A program made the position numbers and the translations under genes. Shown piece after piece: positions 19,123 through 28,282 of a stretch of 64,000 nt of DNA. Position 1 is the stretch's first letter, and each line of letters starts with the position of its first letter. The notes beneath the pieces are model-generated. The model did no database searches and was not told where the DNA came from. It saw only the letters and a program-made list of their open reading frames with translations. Source of the DNA: Thalassobium sp. (lineage in GTDB: Bacteria; Pseudomonadota; Gammaproteobacteria; Pseudomonadales; Oceanobacteraceae); contig NVUW01000005.1 of the NCBI GenBank assembly GCA_002733205.1, forward strand, positions 1-64,000. Reading direction: 5' to 3'.

Positions 19123-19155
19123 AACCGGCCGCAGACAATCACGACGCGGCCGGTT
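19123..19155. terminator. Bidirectional terminator between glutaredoxin and ribE
   Basis: Perfect 10-base stem AACCGGCCGC/GCGGCCGGTT with a 13-base loop, between convergent genes. The plus-strand AAAA before the stem gives a T-run for minus-strand transcripts, so it mainly serves ribE. Confidence 0.7.
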
Positions 19156-19175
19156 AATGACACTGAACCACTCCC

Positions 19176-19805
19176 CTAACGGGACAGCAGAGCGCTCATC
19201 TGCGGATCAGCCATCAGGCGACGTACGGTTTCCACCACGGCCTGAGTCTGGGCATCCACTTCCACGTTGATACGATCACCCGCGCTTACCATGCCAAAGG
19301 TTGTGACATCACGGGTTTCAGGAATCAGGTGTACGCAAAAACGATCGTCGGTTACTTCAGCAATGGTCAGACTGCAGCCGTTCAGTGCGACATAGCCCTT
19401 ATCCAGCAGGAAAGGCGAAAGATGTGCCGGGCGCTCCATCCATACCACCCGGTTATTGGCTGAATCATCGACGGCCAGCACAGCGACCTGATCCATGATA
19501 TGGCCGGATAACACGTGGCCGCCAATCTCGTCACCAAAGCGTGCTGCCCGCTCAATGTTCACCACACTGCCCGGCTGCAAATCCCCAAGATTCGTGACGT
19601 TAAGTGTCTGCCCTATAGCATCAAAGCTGACCTGTCCCTGCTCCAATGTACGCACGGTCAGGCAGGTGCCATTGATGGCAACGGATGCGCCAATTTGCAG
19701 CCCGGTCATAAGTTTTTCCGGGAATTCAAAAGTGAATGTGGCAAAATCTTCTTTGCGCTCCAGTCGCGCCACAGGCAATCTGGTTTGCACAATACCGGTG
19801 AACAT
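19176..19805 (-). CDS. ribE: Riboflavin synthase alpha chain
   Basis: The 209-residue enzyme converts two molecules of 6,7-dimethyl-8-ribityllumazine to riboflavin. It starts MFTGIVQ, the family hallmark, and shows the two-fold internal repeat (GASVAINGTCLTV and GYVALNGCSLTI) plus SGHIM and HLIPET motifs. It resembles the stand-alone E. coli type rather than a rib operon member: no other rib gene is nearby and no FMN riboswitch is seen upstream. It is also called ribC in E. coli. Confidence 0.92.
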   Translation of the reverse strand: MFTGIVQTRLPVARLERKEDFATFTFEFPEKLMTGLQIGASVAINGTCLTVRTLEQGQVSFDAIGQTLNVTNLGDLQPGSVVNIERAARFGDEIGGHVLSGHIMDQVAVLAVDDSANNRVVWMERPAHLSPFLLDKGYVALNGCSLTIAEVTDDRFCVHLIPETRDVTTFGMVSAGDRINVEVDAQTQAVVETVRRLMADPQMSALLSR

Positions 19806-20023
19806 CAGTCTCTCCAGCCAAGTCAGAAAAACGCATTATGCACTATACTCGCAGCAGTAGAAGGCATGATATTGAGCCGGTGTTTCTGAATAATCCGGCC
19901 CGGCAGAAAGCCGATGGTCAGAACGCCGTTTTCCGGTAAAACGTTTTTCAGCAAGCCACGCGCCGGAAAAAGTCGGAGCAGGCCCAGTCATTCAGCGACT
20001 CCCAGAGACAGCAGGACACGGAT

Positions 20024-21172
20024 TTGGACGTTAAAAAAACAGGATTAATTCTTTCCGGCGGCGGTGCCCGCGCGGCCTATCAGGTGGGCGTACTAAAAGC
20101 GATCCACAAGATTCTGCCAAAAGGCCACTACAACCCTTTTGATATTATTTCCGGCACTTCAGCCGGAGCGATTAATGGGGTGGCGCTGGCCAGTTATGCC
20201 GACAACTACCGCATAGGAATTAAACACCTCGAACGTATCTGGATGCACTTCAGTTGCGATCAGATATACCGTACCGATTTCTGGGGGGTGTCTGCCTCAC
20301 TCGCGCGCCTGACCCGCAGCCTGGTGATTGGCCGGGGCTACAAAAACGACACAGTCTCGCTGCTCAATAATCAACCTCTGCGCGAATTACTGCAGGAAGT
20401 GGTTAAGTTTGACAATATTCAGGGTGCCATCGACAGCGGTGCACTGCATGCCATTGCCGTCAACTGCTCCGGTCTGGAAAGCGGTGAATCGGTCAGTTTT
20501 TTTCAGGGTCATTACAGTATCAATAACTGGCAACGCCAGCGCCGCGTCGGCATCCGCAGCCGCATTTCACTTGATCATCTGATGGCATCATCCGCCATCC
20601 CGATGATTTTTCCGTCGGTCAAAATTCATCGTGAATACTTTGCCGACGGTGCCGTACGCCAACTGGCACCACTCAGCCCGGCACTGCATCTGGGCGCAGA
20701 AAAAATCATGGTGATTGGTGTCAGTGGTATCGCTCACAAACGTAAAGAACGACCACAAAGCAGCTCTTACCCGTCGCCAGCCAAAATGATGGGACACATG
20801 CTGAATGCGGCTTTCCTCGACAGTATGGAAACCGATGTCGAACGGCTGCGCCGCATTAACCGGACCGTCGATAAGATTCCGGAATCGGTGCGCAAAAAAG
20901 AAGGCATGGAACTGAAATCCATCGAATTGCTGGAAATTAATCCAAGCCGTTCCATCGATGAACTTGCCGGTCAGCATGCCCATGAAATTCCACGGGCATT
21001 AAAACTGGCTCTGGGCGGCAGCGGCAATGCCAGCCAGAACGGCTCCGGTATTCTCAGCTATTTGCTGTTTTCCCGTGGTTTCTGCAAAAGCCTGATTGAC
21101 CTCGGCTTTCAGGATGCCAACGAACGCGAAGATGAAATCCGCGCTTTTTTTGCCGACCATTTCCACGACTGA
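20024..21172 (+). CDS. Patatin-like phospholipase
   Basis: The 382-residue protein has the patatin serine-hydrolase dyad: oxyanion loop GGGARAAYQVGVL, nucleophile Ser46 in GTSAG, and the DGAVRQLAP Asp motif. It should hydrolyse acyl esters of phospholipids or related lipids. No signal peptide is seen, so it is cytoplasmic or membrane-associated. The C-terminal third (about 275-382) is a helical extension found in many bacterial patatins. The start is a TTG at 20024 with a weak GCAGGA upstream. cobB begins three bases after its stop, so the two are one transcription unit. Confidence 0.88.
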   Translation: MDVKKTGLILSGGGARAAYQVGVLKAIHKILPKGHYNPFDIISGTSAGAINGVALASYADNYRIGIKHLERIWMHFSCDQIYRTDFWGVSASLARLTRSLVIGRGYKNDTVSLLNNQPLRELLQEVVKFDNIQGAIDSGALHAIAVNCSGLESGESVSFFQGHYSINNWQRQRRVGIRSRISLDHLMASSAIPMIFPSVKIHREYFADGAVRQLAPLSPALHLGAEKIMVIGVSGIAHKRKERPQSSSYPSPAKMMGHMLNAAFLDSMETDVERLRRINRTVDKIPESVRKKEGMELKSIELLEINPSRSIDELAGQHAHEIPRALKLALGGSGNASQNGSGILSYLLFSRGFCKSLIDLGFQDANEREDEIRAFFADHFHD

Positions 21173-21175
21173 CTC

Positions 21176-21877
21176 ATGAAAATATCTGCCTATCAGCGCA
21201 TCGTCGTTCTTACCGGAGCCGGTATCTCCGCCGAGTCCGGTATACGCACCTTCCGTGACGCCGGCGGACTGTGGGAAAACCACCGCCTGGAAGACGTTGC
21301 CACGCCGGAAGCCTTTGTCCGTGATCCGCAATTAGTGCAACGCTTTTATAACGACCGGCGGCGGCAACTGAAGGATGTCAGACCCAACCCCGCTCACCTT
21401 GCTCTGGCCGCATTCGAACAGCAATTCCGCGGTGATTTTTTGCTGGTAACGCAAAATGTTGATGATCTTCATGACCGCGCAGGCAGTCGTAACCTGCGGC
21501 ATATGCACGGTGAGCTGAATAAGGCCCGCTGCCTGCTGAGCGGCAATATTACCGAACACCAGGGCGATATCAGCGCCGATGTGCTCTGCCCCTGTTGCCA
21601 GCGTCCGAGTCTGCGGCCGCATATTGTGTGGTTTGGTGAAATGCCGCTGTATATGGAAGAGATTTATCGCGCCCTGGAGCAGTGCGACCTGTTTATCAGC
21701 ATTGGTACCTCAGGCCATGTCTACCCGGCAGCCGGTTTTGTCGAGGTCGCCCGCCAGGCCGGTGCGCATACCGTGGAAATCAACCTGGAACCTTCCAATA
21801 CCGAAGATGCCTTTGCCGAACATCTGTACGGCCAGGCGAGCCAAACCCTGCCTTGTTTTTTACAGCAGTTGCTGTAA
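21176..21877 (+). CDS. cobB: NAD-dependent protein deacylase (sirtuin CobB)
   Basis: The 233-residue class III sirtuin has [19 protein letters not shown], catalytic His111 in HMHGEL, and Tyr58/Arg61 (YNDR) which in this class bind succinyl or malonyl lysine. It should therefore remove acetyl and succinyl groups from protein lysines using NAD. The zinc-type region has CLLS and LCPCC, the same partly reduced pattern as E. coli CobB. The N-terminal extension of long CobB is absent. It lies directly after the patatin gene. Confidence 0.92.
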   Translation: MKISAYQRIVVLTGAGISAESGIRTFRDAGGLWENHRLEDVATPEAFVRDPQLVQRFYNDRRRQLKDVRPNPAHLALAAFEQQFRGDFLLVTQNVDDLHDRAGSRNLRHMHGELNKARCLLSGNITEHQGDISADVLCPCCQRPSLRPHIVWFGEMPLYMEEIYRALEQCDLFISIGTSGHVYPAAGFVEVARQAGAHTVEINLEPSNTEDAFAEHLYGQASQTLPCFLQQLL

Positions 21878-21985
21878 TTCAACCGTCGCAATTACTCCCG
21901 GATTTACAACAAACCTCTCATAGATAGCTTAATTCAGCCTAATTCACGCGCCATTGTCTTAAATTCAGGACGATTGGTTGCAAAC

Positions 21986-22120
21986 ATGGCGGCTGATGAT
22001 AATCCACAAATTAGCCTAAAATCCGCCCCCAAACTGGCCAAACGGCGACGACAGGCCATGCTTAATGCCAGCACTCAACCGGGTGGCACCTGCCTGCCCG
22101 CTAACAGGAATTCCGCATGA
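21986..22120 (+). CDS. Possible small upstream reading frame of the efflux operon
   Basis: A 44-codon frame ends in a TGA that overlaps the ATG of the RND adaptor gene (ATGA), an arrangement often seen in coupled genes. The product is basic in the middle (KLAKRRRQAMLNAS) and loosely recalls the first helix of TetR regulators, but nothing beyond that remains. No good ribosome binding site is seen. It could be a leader peptide, a decayed regulator or chance. Confidence 0.3.
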   Translation: MAADDNPQISLKSAPKLAKRRRQAMLNASTQPGGTCLPANRNSA

Positions 22121-23220
22121 CATATTTATCCCGTTCTCAATGGCTGCTGCCCATCGTTGCCATCTTTCCCTTGCTTCTCAGTGCCTGCTCTCAACAGGAA
22201 GCCAGTGCAACAGCAACCGTTGTGCATCCGGCCAAAGTGTTTCAGATCAGCCCTGCCAGCCAGAGCATACTGCGACGTTTTCCGGCTCAGGTTCAGGCCG
22301 CTGAACGCGCAGCACTGGCTTTCCGCGTCAGCGGTGAACTGCTGACACTGCCGGCACAGGCCGGTAAAGAAGTGCGCCAGGGTGACGTACTGGCCCGGCT
22401 TGATCCTTCCGACTACCAACTGCGCGTGGATGACCGCAAAGCCCGCTATGAGCTGGCGCTGTCGCAATTTCAGCGGGTAAAAGGCCTGTTTGAACTGGGA
22501 CAGATTTCCCAGTCACAATTTGATCAGGCCAAAGCCGAGCTGGATATCAGCAAAGCGGCTCTGGCCACCGCCCGTACGGACCTGTCTTACACCACGTTAA
22601 AAGCGCCGTTCTCCGGCGTGATTGCCGAAGTGTATGCCGACAATCACCAACCGGTCGCTGGCGGTAAAACCCTGGTGATGCTACAGGCCAAAGACCAGCT
22701 GGAAGTGCGTTTGCAGATTCCGGAAAACCTGATGGCGCATATCGCCAAAAAGGAAAACACCAGCTATCAACCGGATGTTGAATTCGAAGCGCTGCCAGGC
22801 AAACGCTTCCGTGCCAGCTATAAAGAACACACAGCTCAGGCCGATCCGGCGACCGGCAGCTTTACCATTACCCTGACCCTGCCACGGCCACCATCACTGA
22901 ATTTATTACCGGGAATGACGGCCAGTGTGCATGTGGATCTGAGTCAGGTGCTGAGCGAGACCAATCCTAATCTGATCGTTCCGCCACAATCGGTATTTCA
23001 GAGCGAACAACAGGCCGATGGCAGCTCCCAGGCCATGGTCTGGATTGTGGGTGCCGACATGACCCTGCAGATGCGTGCGGTTGAAATCGGTCAGCTATCA
23101 ACCGCAGGGCTGGAAATTACCCAGGGCTTACAACCGGGCGATACCATTCTGGCAGCAGGTGTTCATCAGGCCCATGAAGGGATGCGTATCCGTCCCTGGA
23201 TTCAGGAACGGGGTCTTTAA
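22117..23220 (+). CDS. RND efflux periplasmic adaptor (membrane fusion lipoprotein)
   Basis: The 367-residue adaptor has a lipoprotein signal with lipobox LLSAC (Cys24), so it is anchored in the inner membrane facing the periplasm. The biotinyl-lipoyl-like halves (AALAFRVSGEL, YTTLKAPFSGVIAEVYADN), the alpha-hairpin coiled coil (about 105-155) and the beta-barrel region (about 200-300) are in the normal order for AcrA/MexA relatives. It is followed two bases later by the RND pump. No outer-membrane channel gene is linked, so a TolC-like protein encoded elsewhere is expected. Confidence 0.9.
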   Translation: MTYLSRSQWLLPIVAIFPLLLSACSQQEASATATVVHPAKVFQISPASQSILRRFPAQVQAAERAALAFRVSGELLTLPAQAGKEVRQGDVLARLDPSDYQLRVDDRKARYELALSQFQRVKGLFELGQISQSQFDQAKAELDISKAALATARTDLSYTTLKAPFSGVIAEVYADNHQPVAGGKTLVMLQAKDQLEVRLQIPENLMAHIAKKENTSYQPDVEFEALPGKRFRASYKEHTAQADPATGSFTITLTLPRPPSLNLLPGMTASVHVDLSQVLSETNPNLIVPPQSVFQSEQQADGSSQAMVWIVGADMTLQMRAVEIGQLSTAGLEITQGLQPGDTILAAGVHQAHEGMRIRPWIQERGL

Positions 23221-23222
23221 GC

Positions 23223-26200
23223 ATGAGTCAGCCACAAAACTCGGCCACGTATTTTATTAAGCACACCACAACCAGCTGGATGATGCTGGCCATTTTGCTC
23301 GTCGGCGGTGCCATCAGTTATTTGGGATTGGGGCGTTTGGAAGACCCGCAATTCACCATCAAAGAAGCCATGGTGATTACCTATTATCCCGGTGCCAGTG
23401 CGCTGCAGGTTGAAGAAGAAGTCACCGCCCCGCTGGAAAGCGCTATTCAGGCGCTGCCCTATATCAAACATGTGGATTCTATTTCCAAAGCCGGGTTTTC
23501 ACAGGTACACCTGGTGATTAAACCTACCTATAAATCCCATGAGCTGGCGCAGATATGGGATGAATTACGCCGTAAAGTACACGACAAAACCCCATCCCTG
23601 CCACCCGGTGCCAATGCTCCGATTGTGATGGATGATTTTGGCGATGTGTATGGCGTGCTGCTTGCATTGTCAGGTAACGATTACAGCTACGAAGAGCTGA
23701 ACGATTATGCCGATTACCTGAAACGTGAATTATCGACCCTTAATGGCATCGCCAAGGTCACCATCTCTGGCATGCAGCAGGAACAGGTATTTATTGATAT
23801 TTCCCGCGAGCGGATGACTAACCTGGGGATTCCGTTATCACGCCTTTATCAGTTATTACAGACACAAAACACCGTACAGGATGCCGGCCATATACGCATC
23901 GGTGATGAATATATCCGCATTCACCCCACCGGCGAATTTCGTTCGGTACAGGAGCTTGGCGATTTACTGGTGAGTCAGGCCGGATCGGATAAGCTGATTT
24001 ATCTGCGCGATATTGCCGATATATCCGAAGGCATTGCAGAAGTTCCGAGCCACCTGACTAACTACAACCGCATGCCGTCATTGCGCATAGGCATTGCTTT
24101 TAACAGTGGCGTTAACGTTGTTGCCGTGGGCGAAAAATTACGCCAGAAAATGAATGTGCTGGACGCCAACCGTCCGTTAGGCATTGAATTGCACACACTG
24201 TATGACCAACCGGCCGAAGTCGATGCCTCCTCCACCGGTTTTGTACTAAACCTGCTCGCCTCCATTCTTATTGTGATTATTGTTCTGCTCATTTTTATGG
24301 GCGTTCGGGCCGGTATGATCATCGGCATTATTCTGCTACTGACCATTCTCGGAACCTTTATTGCTATGAAGGTGATGGATATTCAGCTGCACCGTATTTC
24401 GCTGGGGGCGCTGATTATTGCCCTCGGGATGCTGGTTGATAATGCCCTGGTGGTCACCGAAGGCATTATGGTGGGCATCAAGAAAGGCTTATCACGTACC
24501 CGCGCAGCCTACGATATCGTGCAACAAACTCAGTGGCCATTATTGGGCGCCACGGTGATTGCCGTTACCGCCTTTGCTCCCATTGGCTTATCGCCGGACT
24601 CGACCGGTGAATTTGTCGGTTCCTTGTTTTATGTGCTGTTAATTTCCCTGCTATTCAGCTGGATTACCGCCATCACCCTGACACCCTTTCTCTGTCATCT
24701 GCTGTTTAAGGAAGAAGAACAACCGGATGCGGAAAGCGACCCTTACCACGGTTTTCTCTACGATATTTATCGCACAACCCTGAGTCTGATTTTAGCGCGC
24801 CGAGGCACCACGATGGTGGTCATGGTCGTTGCCATGTTTATTGCGATTTACGGCTACAGCTTCGTTAAGCAAAGCTTTTTCCCGCCCTCCAACACCCCGA
24901 TGTTTCTGATTGATATCTGGCTCCCCGAAGGCTCTGATATCCGCGCAACACAACAACAGGCACTGGCGCTGGAAAATTACTTCCAGCAACAAGATGACGT
25001 TGAATTTACCTCCTCAACCGTCGGCCAGGGTGAGCAGCGCTTTATGCTGACCTACGCACCGGAGCGACAATACCGCGCCTATGCCCAGGTTATGGTGCGC
25101 ACCACGGAACGTGACCAGATTCCGGCCTTAATCGACCAGGCTCAGGAATGGGCCAAAAAAGAAATGCCGGATGCTTTTGTTAAATTCAAACGCCTGCAAA
25201 TCGGCCCTGGCAGCGCCGCCAAAATTGAAGCCCGTTTTGCCGGCCCTGATCAGGAGCAATTACGCATTCTGGCCGAACAGGCGAAGAGCATCATGCGCGC
25301 GGATCCTGACACCGATAATATCCGCCATGACTGGCGTGAACGTGAAAAAGTGATTCGCCCGGTATTTAACGAAGACAACGCGCGCCGGGCCGGTATTTCC
25401 AAACAGGATATGGATGATCTGCTGCAGCTCAGTTTCTCCGGCAAGAGTATTGGCCTGTATCGTGAAGGCACCACGTTAAAACCCATCATCATGCGACCGC
25501 CCGCTTATGAGCGGCTTGATATTGATGGCCTCACCGATCTGCAGATCTGGAGCCCGGTCTTCAGTCGTTATATTCCCATTGGTCAGGTGGTCGAGCGCTT
25601 TGACGTAGTCTTTGAAGATCCGATCATTGCCCGGCGAGATCGCAAACGCACCATCCGCGTATTTGCTGATCCCGACCTGAATGCCGAGATCACCGCCGAT
25701 GGCCTGTTCAAACGCCTGCGACCGCAGCTTGAAGCCATTCCTCTGCCGCCAGGCTATGAGCTGAGCTGGGGTGGCGAATATGAATCATCCAGCGAAGCCA
25801 AGCAGAGTTTGTTTGCCTCTCTGCCACTGGGCTACCTGCTGATGTTTATTATTACCGTACTGCTGTTTAACGAAATGCGCAGCGCACTGGTGATCTGGGC
25901 TTGTGTGCCGCTGGCCATTATTGGGGTCAGTGCCGGGATGCTGATGCTGGGAGCCGAATTTGGCTTTATGGCGCTGCTCGGCTTCCTCAGCCTGTCGGGT
26001 ATGATCATTAAAAATGGCATCGTGCTGGTTGATCAGATCCGTCTGGAACTGAGCGAAGGGCGTGAACCGTACGATGCGGTGTTCCATGCTTCTGTCAGCC
26101 GCCTGCGGCCAGTGACAATGGCAGCACTGACCACCATCCTCGGCATGTTACCGCTGTTGTTTGACCCCTTCTTCAGCGCCATGGCGGTAGTGATCAGTTT

Positions 26201-26291
26201 TGGCCTTGGCTTCGCCACCGTGCTGACTCTGGGAGTTGTGCCAGTGTTGTACGCCATGAGTCATGGCATTAAAGCCCCGGTTAAACACTGA
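23223..26291 (+). CDS. RND efflux pump permease
   Basis: The 1022-residue AcrB/HAE-family inner-membrane pump is driven by protons. It has the twelve-helix RND layout with two large periplasmic loops. The proton-relay segment reads GMLVDNALVVTEGI in TM4. The second half carries LLGFLSLSGMIIKNGIVLVDQI, normal for this family. The length is typical. With the adaptor it forms a two-gene operon ended by a perfect terminator. Substrate cannot be predicted; the shorter periplasmic sequence features suggest a non-MexB subgroup. Confidence 0.92.
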   Translation: MSQPQNSATYFIKHTTTSWMMLAILLVGGAISYLGLGRLEDPQFTIKEAMVITYYPGASALQVEEEVTAPLESAIQALPYIKHVDSISKAGFSQVHLVIKPTYKSHELAQIWDELRRKVHDKTPSLPPGANAPIVMDDFGDVYGVLLALSGNDYSYEELNDYADYLKRELSTLNGIAKVTISGMQQEQVFIDISRERMTNLGIPLSRLYQLLQTQNTVQDAGHIRIGDEYIRIHPTGEFRSVQELGDLLVSQAGSDKLIYLRDIADISEGIAEVPSHLTNYNRMPSLRIGIAFNSGVNVVAVGEKLRQKMNVLDANRPLGIELHTLYDQPAEVDASSTGFVLNLLASILIVIIVLLIFMGVRAGMIIGIILLLTILGTFIAMKVMDIQLHRISLGALIIALGMLVDNALVVTEGIMVGIKKGLSRTRAAYDIVQQTQWPLLGATVIAVTAFAPIGLSPDSTGEFVGSLFYVLLISLLFSWITAITLTPFLCHLLFKEEEQPDAESDPYHGFLYDIYRTTLSLILARRGTTMVVMVVAMFIAIYGYSFVKQSFFPPSNTPMFLIDIWLPEGSDIRATQQQALALENYFQQQDDVEFTSSTVGQGEQRFMLTYAPERQYRAYAQVMVRTTERDQIPALIDQAQEWAKKEMPDAFVKFKRLQIGPGSAAKIEARFAGPDQEQLRILAEQAKSIMRADPDTDNIRHDWREREKVIRPVFNEDNARRAGISKQDMDDLLQLSFSGKSIGLYREGTTLKPIIMRPPAYERLDIDGLTDLQIWSPVFSRYIPIGQVVERFDVVFEDPIIARRDRKRTIRVFADPDLNAEITADGLFKRLRPQLEAIPLPPGYELSWGGEYESSSEAKQSLFASLPLGYLLMFIITVLLFNEMRSALVIWACVPLAIIGVSAGMLMLGAEFGFMALLGFLSLSGMIIKNGIVLVDQIRLELSEGREPYDAVFHASVSRLRPVTMAALTTILGMLPLLFDPFFSAMAVVISFGLGFATVLTLGVVPVLYAMSHGIKAPVKH

Positions 26292-26306
26292 TTAGCCAGC
26301 AGCCAT

Positions 26307-26334
26307 AAAAAAACCTCCGCACGGAGGTTTTTTT
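26307..26334. terminator. Bidirectional terminator after the RND operon
   Basis: Strong hairpin AACCTCC/GGAGGTT flanked by seven A on the left and seven T on the right, 15 bases after the pump stop. Symmetry allows action on both strands, serving also the convergent TfoX-like gene. Confidence 0.92.
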
Positions 26335-26394
26335 ATGGACCGCACACCAGAGCCTGTCGATGCTAATCAAACAGGCCCCAGACTTGCAGAAAGA

Positions 26395-26700
26395 TCATTC
26401 ACTGCCCGGCTGAAACAAACGCTCCATTTCAGAGATTCCCTCTAACTCCATCAATAATTGTTCCCGTTCACTCTGTGCAACAGCCAACCAACTGCGATTA
26501 CTCAGGCCGCCGACAAGCGCATAAAGAAAATTCAGACTGGGCTTTGCCCTGCTCTCTGCAATCGCTGACTGTTGTAGCTGATAAAATGCCGCAACAGCAC
26601 CATACTCGCGTAACTGCTGAACGCTGGTAATCCCTATCCTGGCCAGCGACTCTTCGCTTTTTATGCCCAGACCGGGTAAATCACGGATACACCCTGCCAT
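26395..26700 (-). CDS. TfoX C-terminal domain protein
   Basis: The 101-residue protein consists of the TfoX/Sxy C-terminal helix-hairpin-helix-like domain: it starts IRDLPGLGIKSEESLARIGI, has LREYGAVAAF and ends SLNFLYALVGGL. Full-length TfoX activates competence genes, but this protein lacks the N-terminal TfoX domain, as many stand-alone family members do. Its role is uncertain; a link to competence should not be assumed. It is convergent with the RND operon and separated from the amt gene by a terminator. Confidence 0.75.
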   Translation of the reverse strand: MAGCIRDLPGLGIKSEESLARIGITSVQQLREYGAVAAFYQLQQSAIAESRAKPSLNFLYALVGGLSNRSWLAVAQSEREQLLMELEGISEMERLFQPGSE

Positions 26701-26744
26701 ACCAATCTATCTGCCTGTTTCGAAAGTCAGCCTGCATTTAAACA

Positions 26745-26777
26745 AAAAAGCCGCAGGTTTCCCCGCGGCTTTTCTTT
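26745..26777. terminator. Terminator after the ammonium transporter gene
   Basis: Stem AAAGCCGC/GCGGCTTT (26747-26772) with a ten-base loop, A-rich on the left and T-rich on the right. It is placed just past the stop of the minus-strand amt gene, for which it provides the T-run. Confidence 0.8.
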
Positions 26778-26792
26778 TCCAGACTGAGGTAA

Positions 26793-28019
26793 TCAGTCTT
26801 CGCTGGTCGATACAATTTTATGAATCGACAGGTCAGCACCGTTAAACTCTTCTTCTTCGTCAAGACGAAGACCGGAGACGGCTTTAACGATACCGTACAC
26901 CAGGAAGCCACCAATCAGGGCAACCAGAATACCGGCCAGTGTACCGATCAATTGTGACATAAAGGTCACGCCACCCAGTCCGCCGAACGCTTCGCTACCG
27001 AAAACACCGGCCGCAATACCACCCCAGGCGCCACACAAACCATGCAGCGGCCAGACACCCAACACGTCATCAAATTTAGGAAATTTGTTCTGTGCCAGGG
27101 TGAACACGAAGACGAACAGAGCACCCGCTACGCCGCCCACCAACAAAGCACCAATCGGATGCATCAGGTCAGAACCGGCACATACGGCCACCAGCCCCGC
27201 CAGCGGACCGTTATGAATAAAGCCCGGGTCTTTTTTGCCGACAATCATGGCAACCACGGTGCCGCCAACCATTGCCATCAGGCTGTTGACCGCCACCAGA
27301 CCGGAAATGCCATCCAGCGTCTGCGCCGACATCACGTTAAAGCCGAACCAGCCCACGGCCAGAATCCACGCACCCAGCGCCAGGAACGGAATATTGGAGG
27401 GTGCAAAGGCAACCACACGGCCATCGCGGTAACGGCCACGACGGGAGCCCAGCAGTACGACAGCGCCAAAAGCTATCCAGCCACCAACCGCATGCACAAC
27501 AACCGATCCGGCAAAGTCATGGAACGGTGCCCCAAAGCTGCTTTCCAGCCAGCTCTGGAAGCCGTAATTACCGTTCCAGATCATGCCTTCAAAGAACGGA
27601 TATACGAAAGCTACCGTCAGCGCGGAGGCAATCAGAACCGGGTAAAACTTTGCACGCTCGGCAATACCACCAGACACAATGGCCGGAATCGCGGCGGCAA
27701 AGGTCAGCAGGAAGAAAAACTTCACTAAGTCGTAGCCGTTGTTGGCAACCAGATCTTTAGCGCCGGTGAAGAAATCGACACCGTAAGCAATCTGATAACC
27801 GATGAAAAAATACGCCAGTGTTGATACACCAAAATCGGTGATGATTTTTACCAGAGCATTGACCTGGTTTTTATGGCGTACGGTACCGACTTCGAGAAAG
27901 GCGAAGCCCGCGTGCATGGCCAGTACCATAATGGCACCAAGCAAAATAAACATGGTGTTGGCGCTTTGCATCAAAGTCTCAACGGCGCTGTTGATGCTGT
28001 TAACGTCAATAGTTTCCAC
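26793..28019 (-). CDS. amt: Ammonium transporter (Amt family)
   Basis: The 408-residue inner-membrane channel has eleven helices. The twin pore histidines sit in FHDFAGSVVVHAVGG and GVWPLHGLCGAWGG. It conducts ammonium/ammonia for assimilation. No signal peptide of the E. coli AmtB type is apparent; the first residues (METIDVNSINSAVETLMQS) are polar. The usual partner glnK is not adjacent. The upstream gap has a perfect inverted repeat at 28192-28215 but no clear sigma-54 match, so nitrogen control is not shown here. The family call is firm. Confidence 0.92.
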   Translation of the reverse strand: METIDVNSINSAVETLMQSANTMFILLGAIMVLAMHAGFAFLEVGTVRHKNQVNALVKIITDFGVSTLAYFFIGYQIAYGVDFFTGAKDLVANNGYDLVKFFFLLTFAAAIPAIVSGGIAERAKFYPVLIASALTVAFVYPFFEGMIWNGNYGFQSWLESSFGAPFHDFAGSVVVHAVGGWIAFGAVVLLGSRRGRYRDGRVVAFAPSNIPFLALGAWILAVGWFGFNVMSAQTLDGISGLVAVNSLMAMVGGTVVAMIVGKKDPGFIHNGPLAGLVAVCAGSDLMHPIGALLVGGVAGALFVFVFTLAQNKFPKFDDVLGVWPLHGLCGAWGGIAAGVFGSEAFGGLGGVTFMSQLIGTLAGILVALIGGFLVYGIVKAVSGLRLDEEEEFNGADLSIHKIVSTSED

Positions 28020-28191
28020 GCTGTGTCCTCATTTTAATTCGCTGGATTCTTGCTGATAAAAACGGCGCGCTCAGATCAGTGGATCAGCAACCTGCGTTGC
28101 GATGCTTCATGAGAGTGCCGGCCGGAAAGCCACACACCAGACTGGTGCGCGAACATCCAATAAGACTGAGTTTTAGCAGATTCCGTACCAA

Positions 28192-28215
28192 CTTTGTCAG
28201 CATTGCCTGACAAAG
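28192..28215. promoter_or_regulatory. Perfect inverted repeat upstream of amt
   Basis: CTTTGTCAG, six-base spacer, CTGACAAAG. It lies 172 bases before the amt start and 68 bases past the rlmKL start-side neighbour, in a 263-base gap with no gene. It may be an operator or an RNA hairpin. There is no T-run, so a terminator is unlikely. Confidence 0.45.
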
Positions 28216-28282
28216 CGATCACGAATTGTGAGGTTTGCGCACGCATTCAGCACTAACGCGCCCTGAATACGTGCGCAGCCAT

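Noticed and set aside
19806..20023. FMN riboswitch upstream of ribE
   Set aside because: None of the conserved RFN blocks are found on the minus strand.
28020..28282. Sigma-54 promoter for amt
   Set aside because: The best GGCAC-like match has 12 rather than 10 bases between GG and GC.
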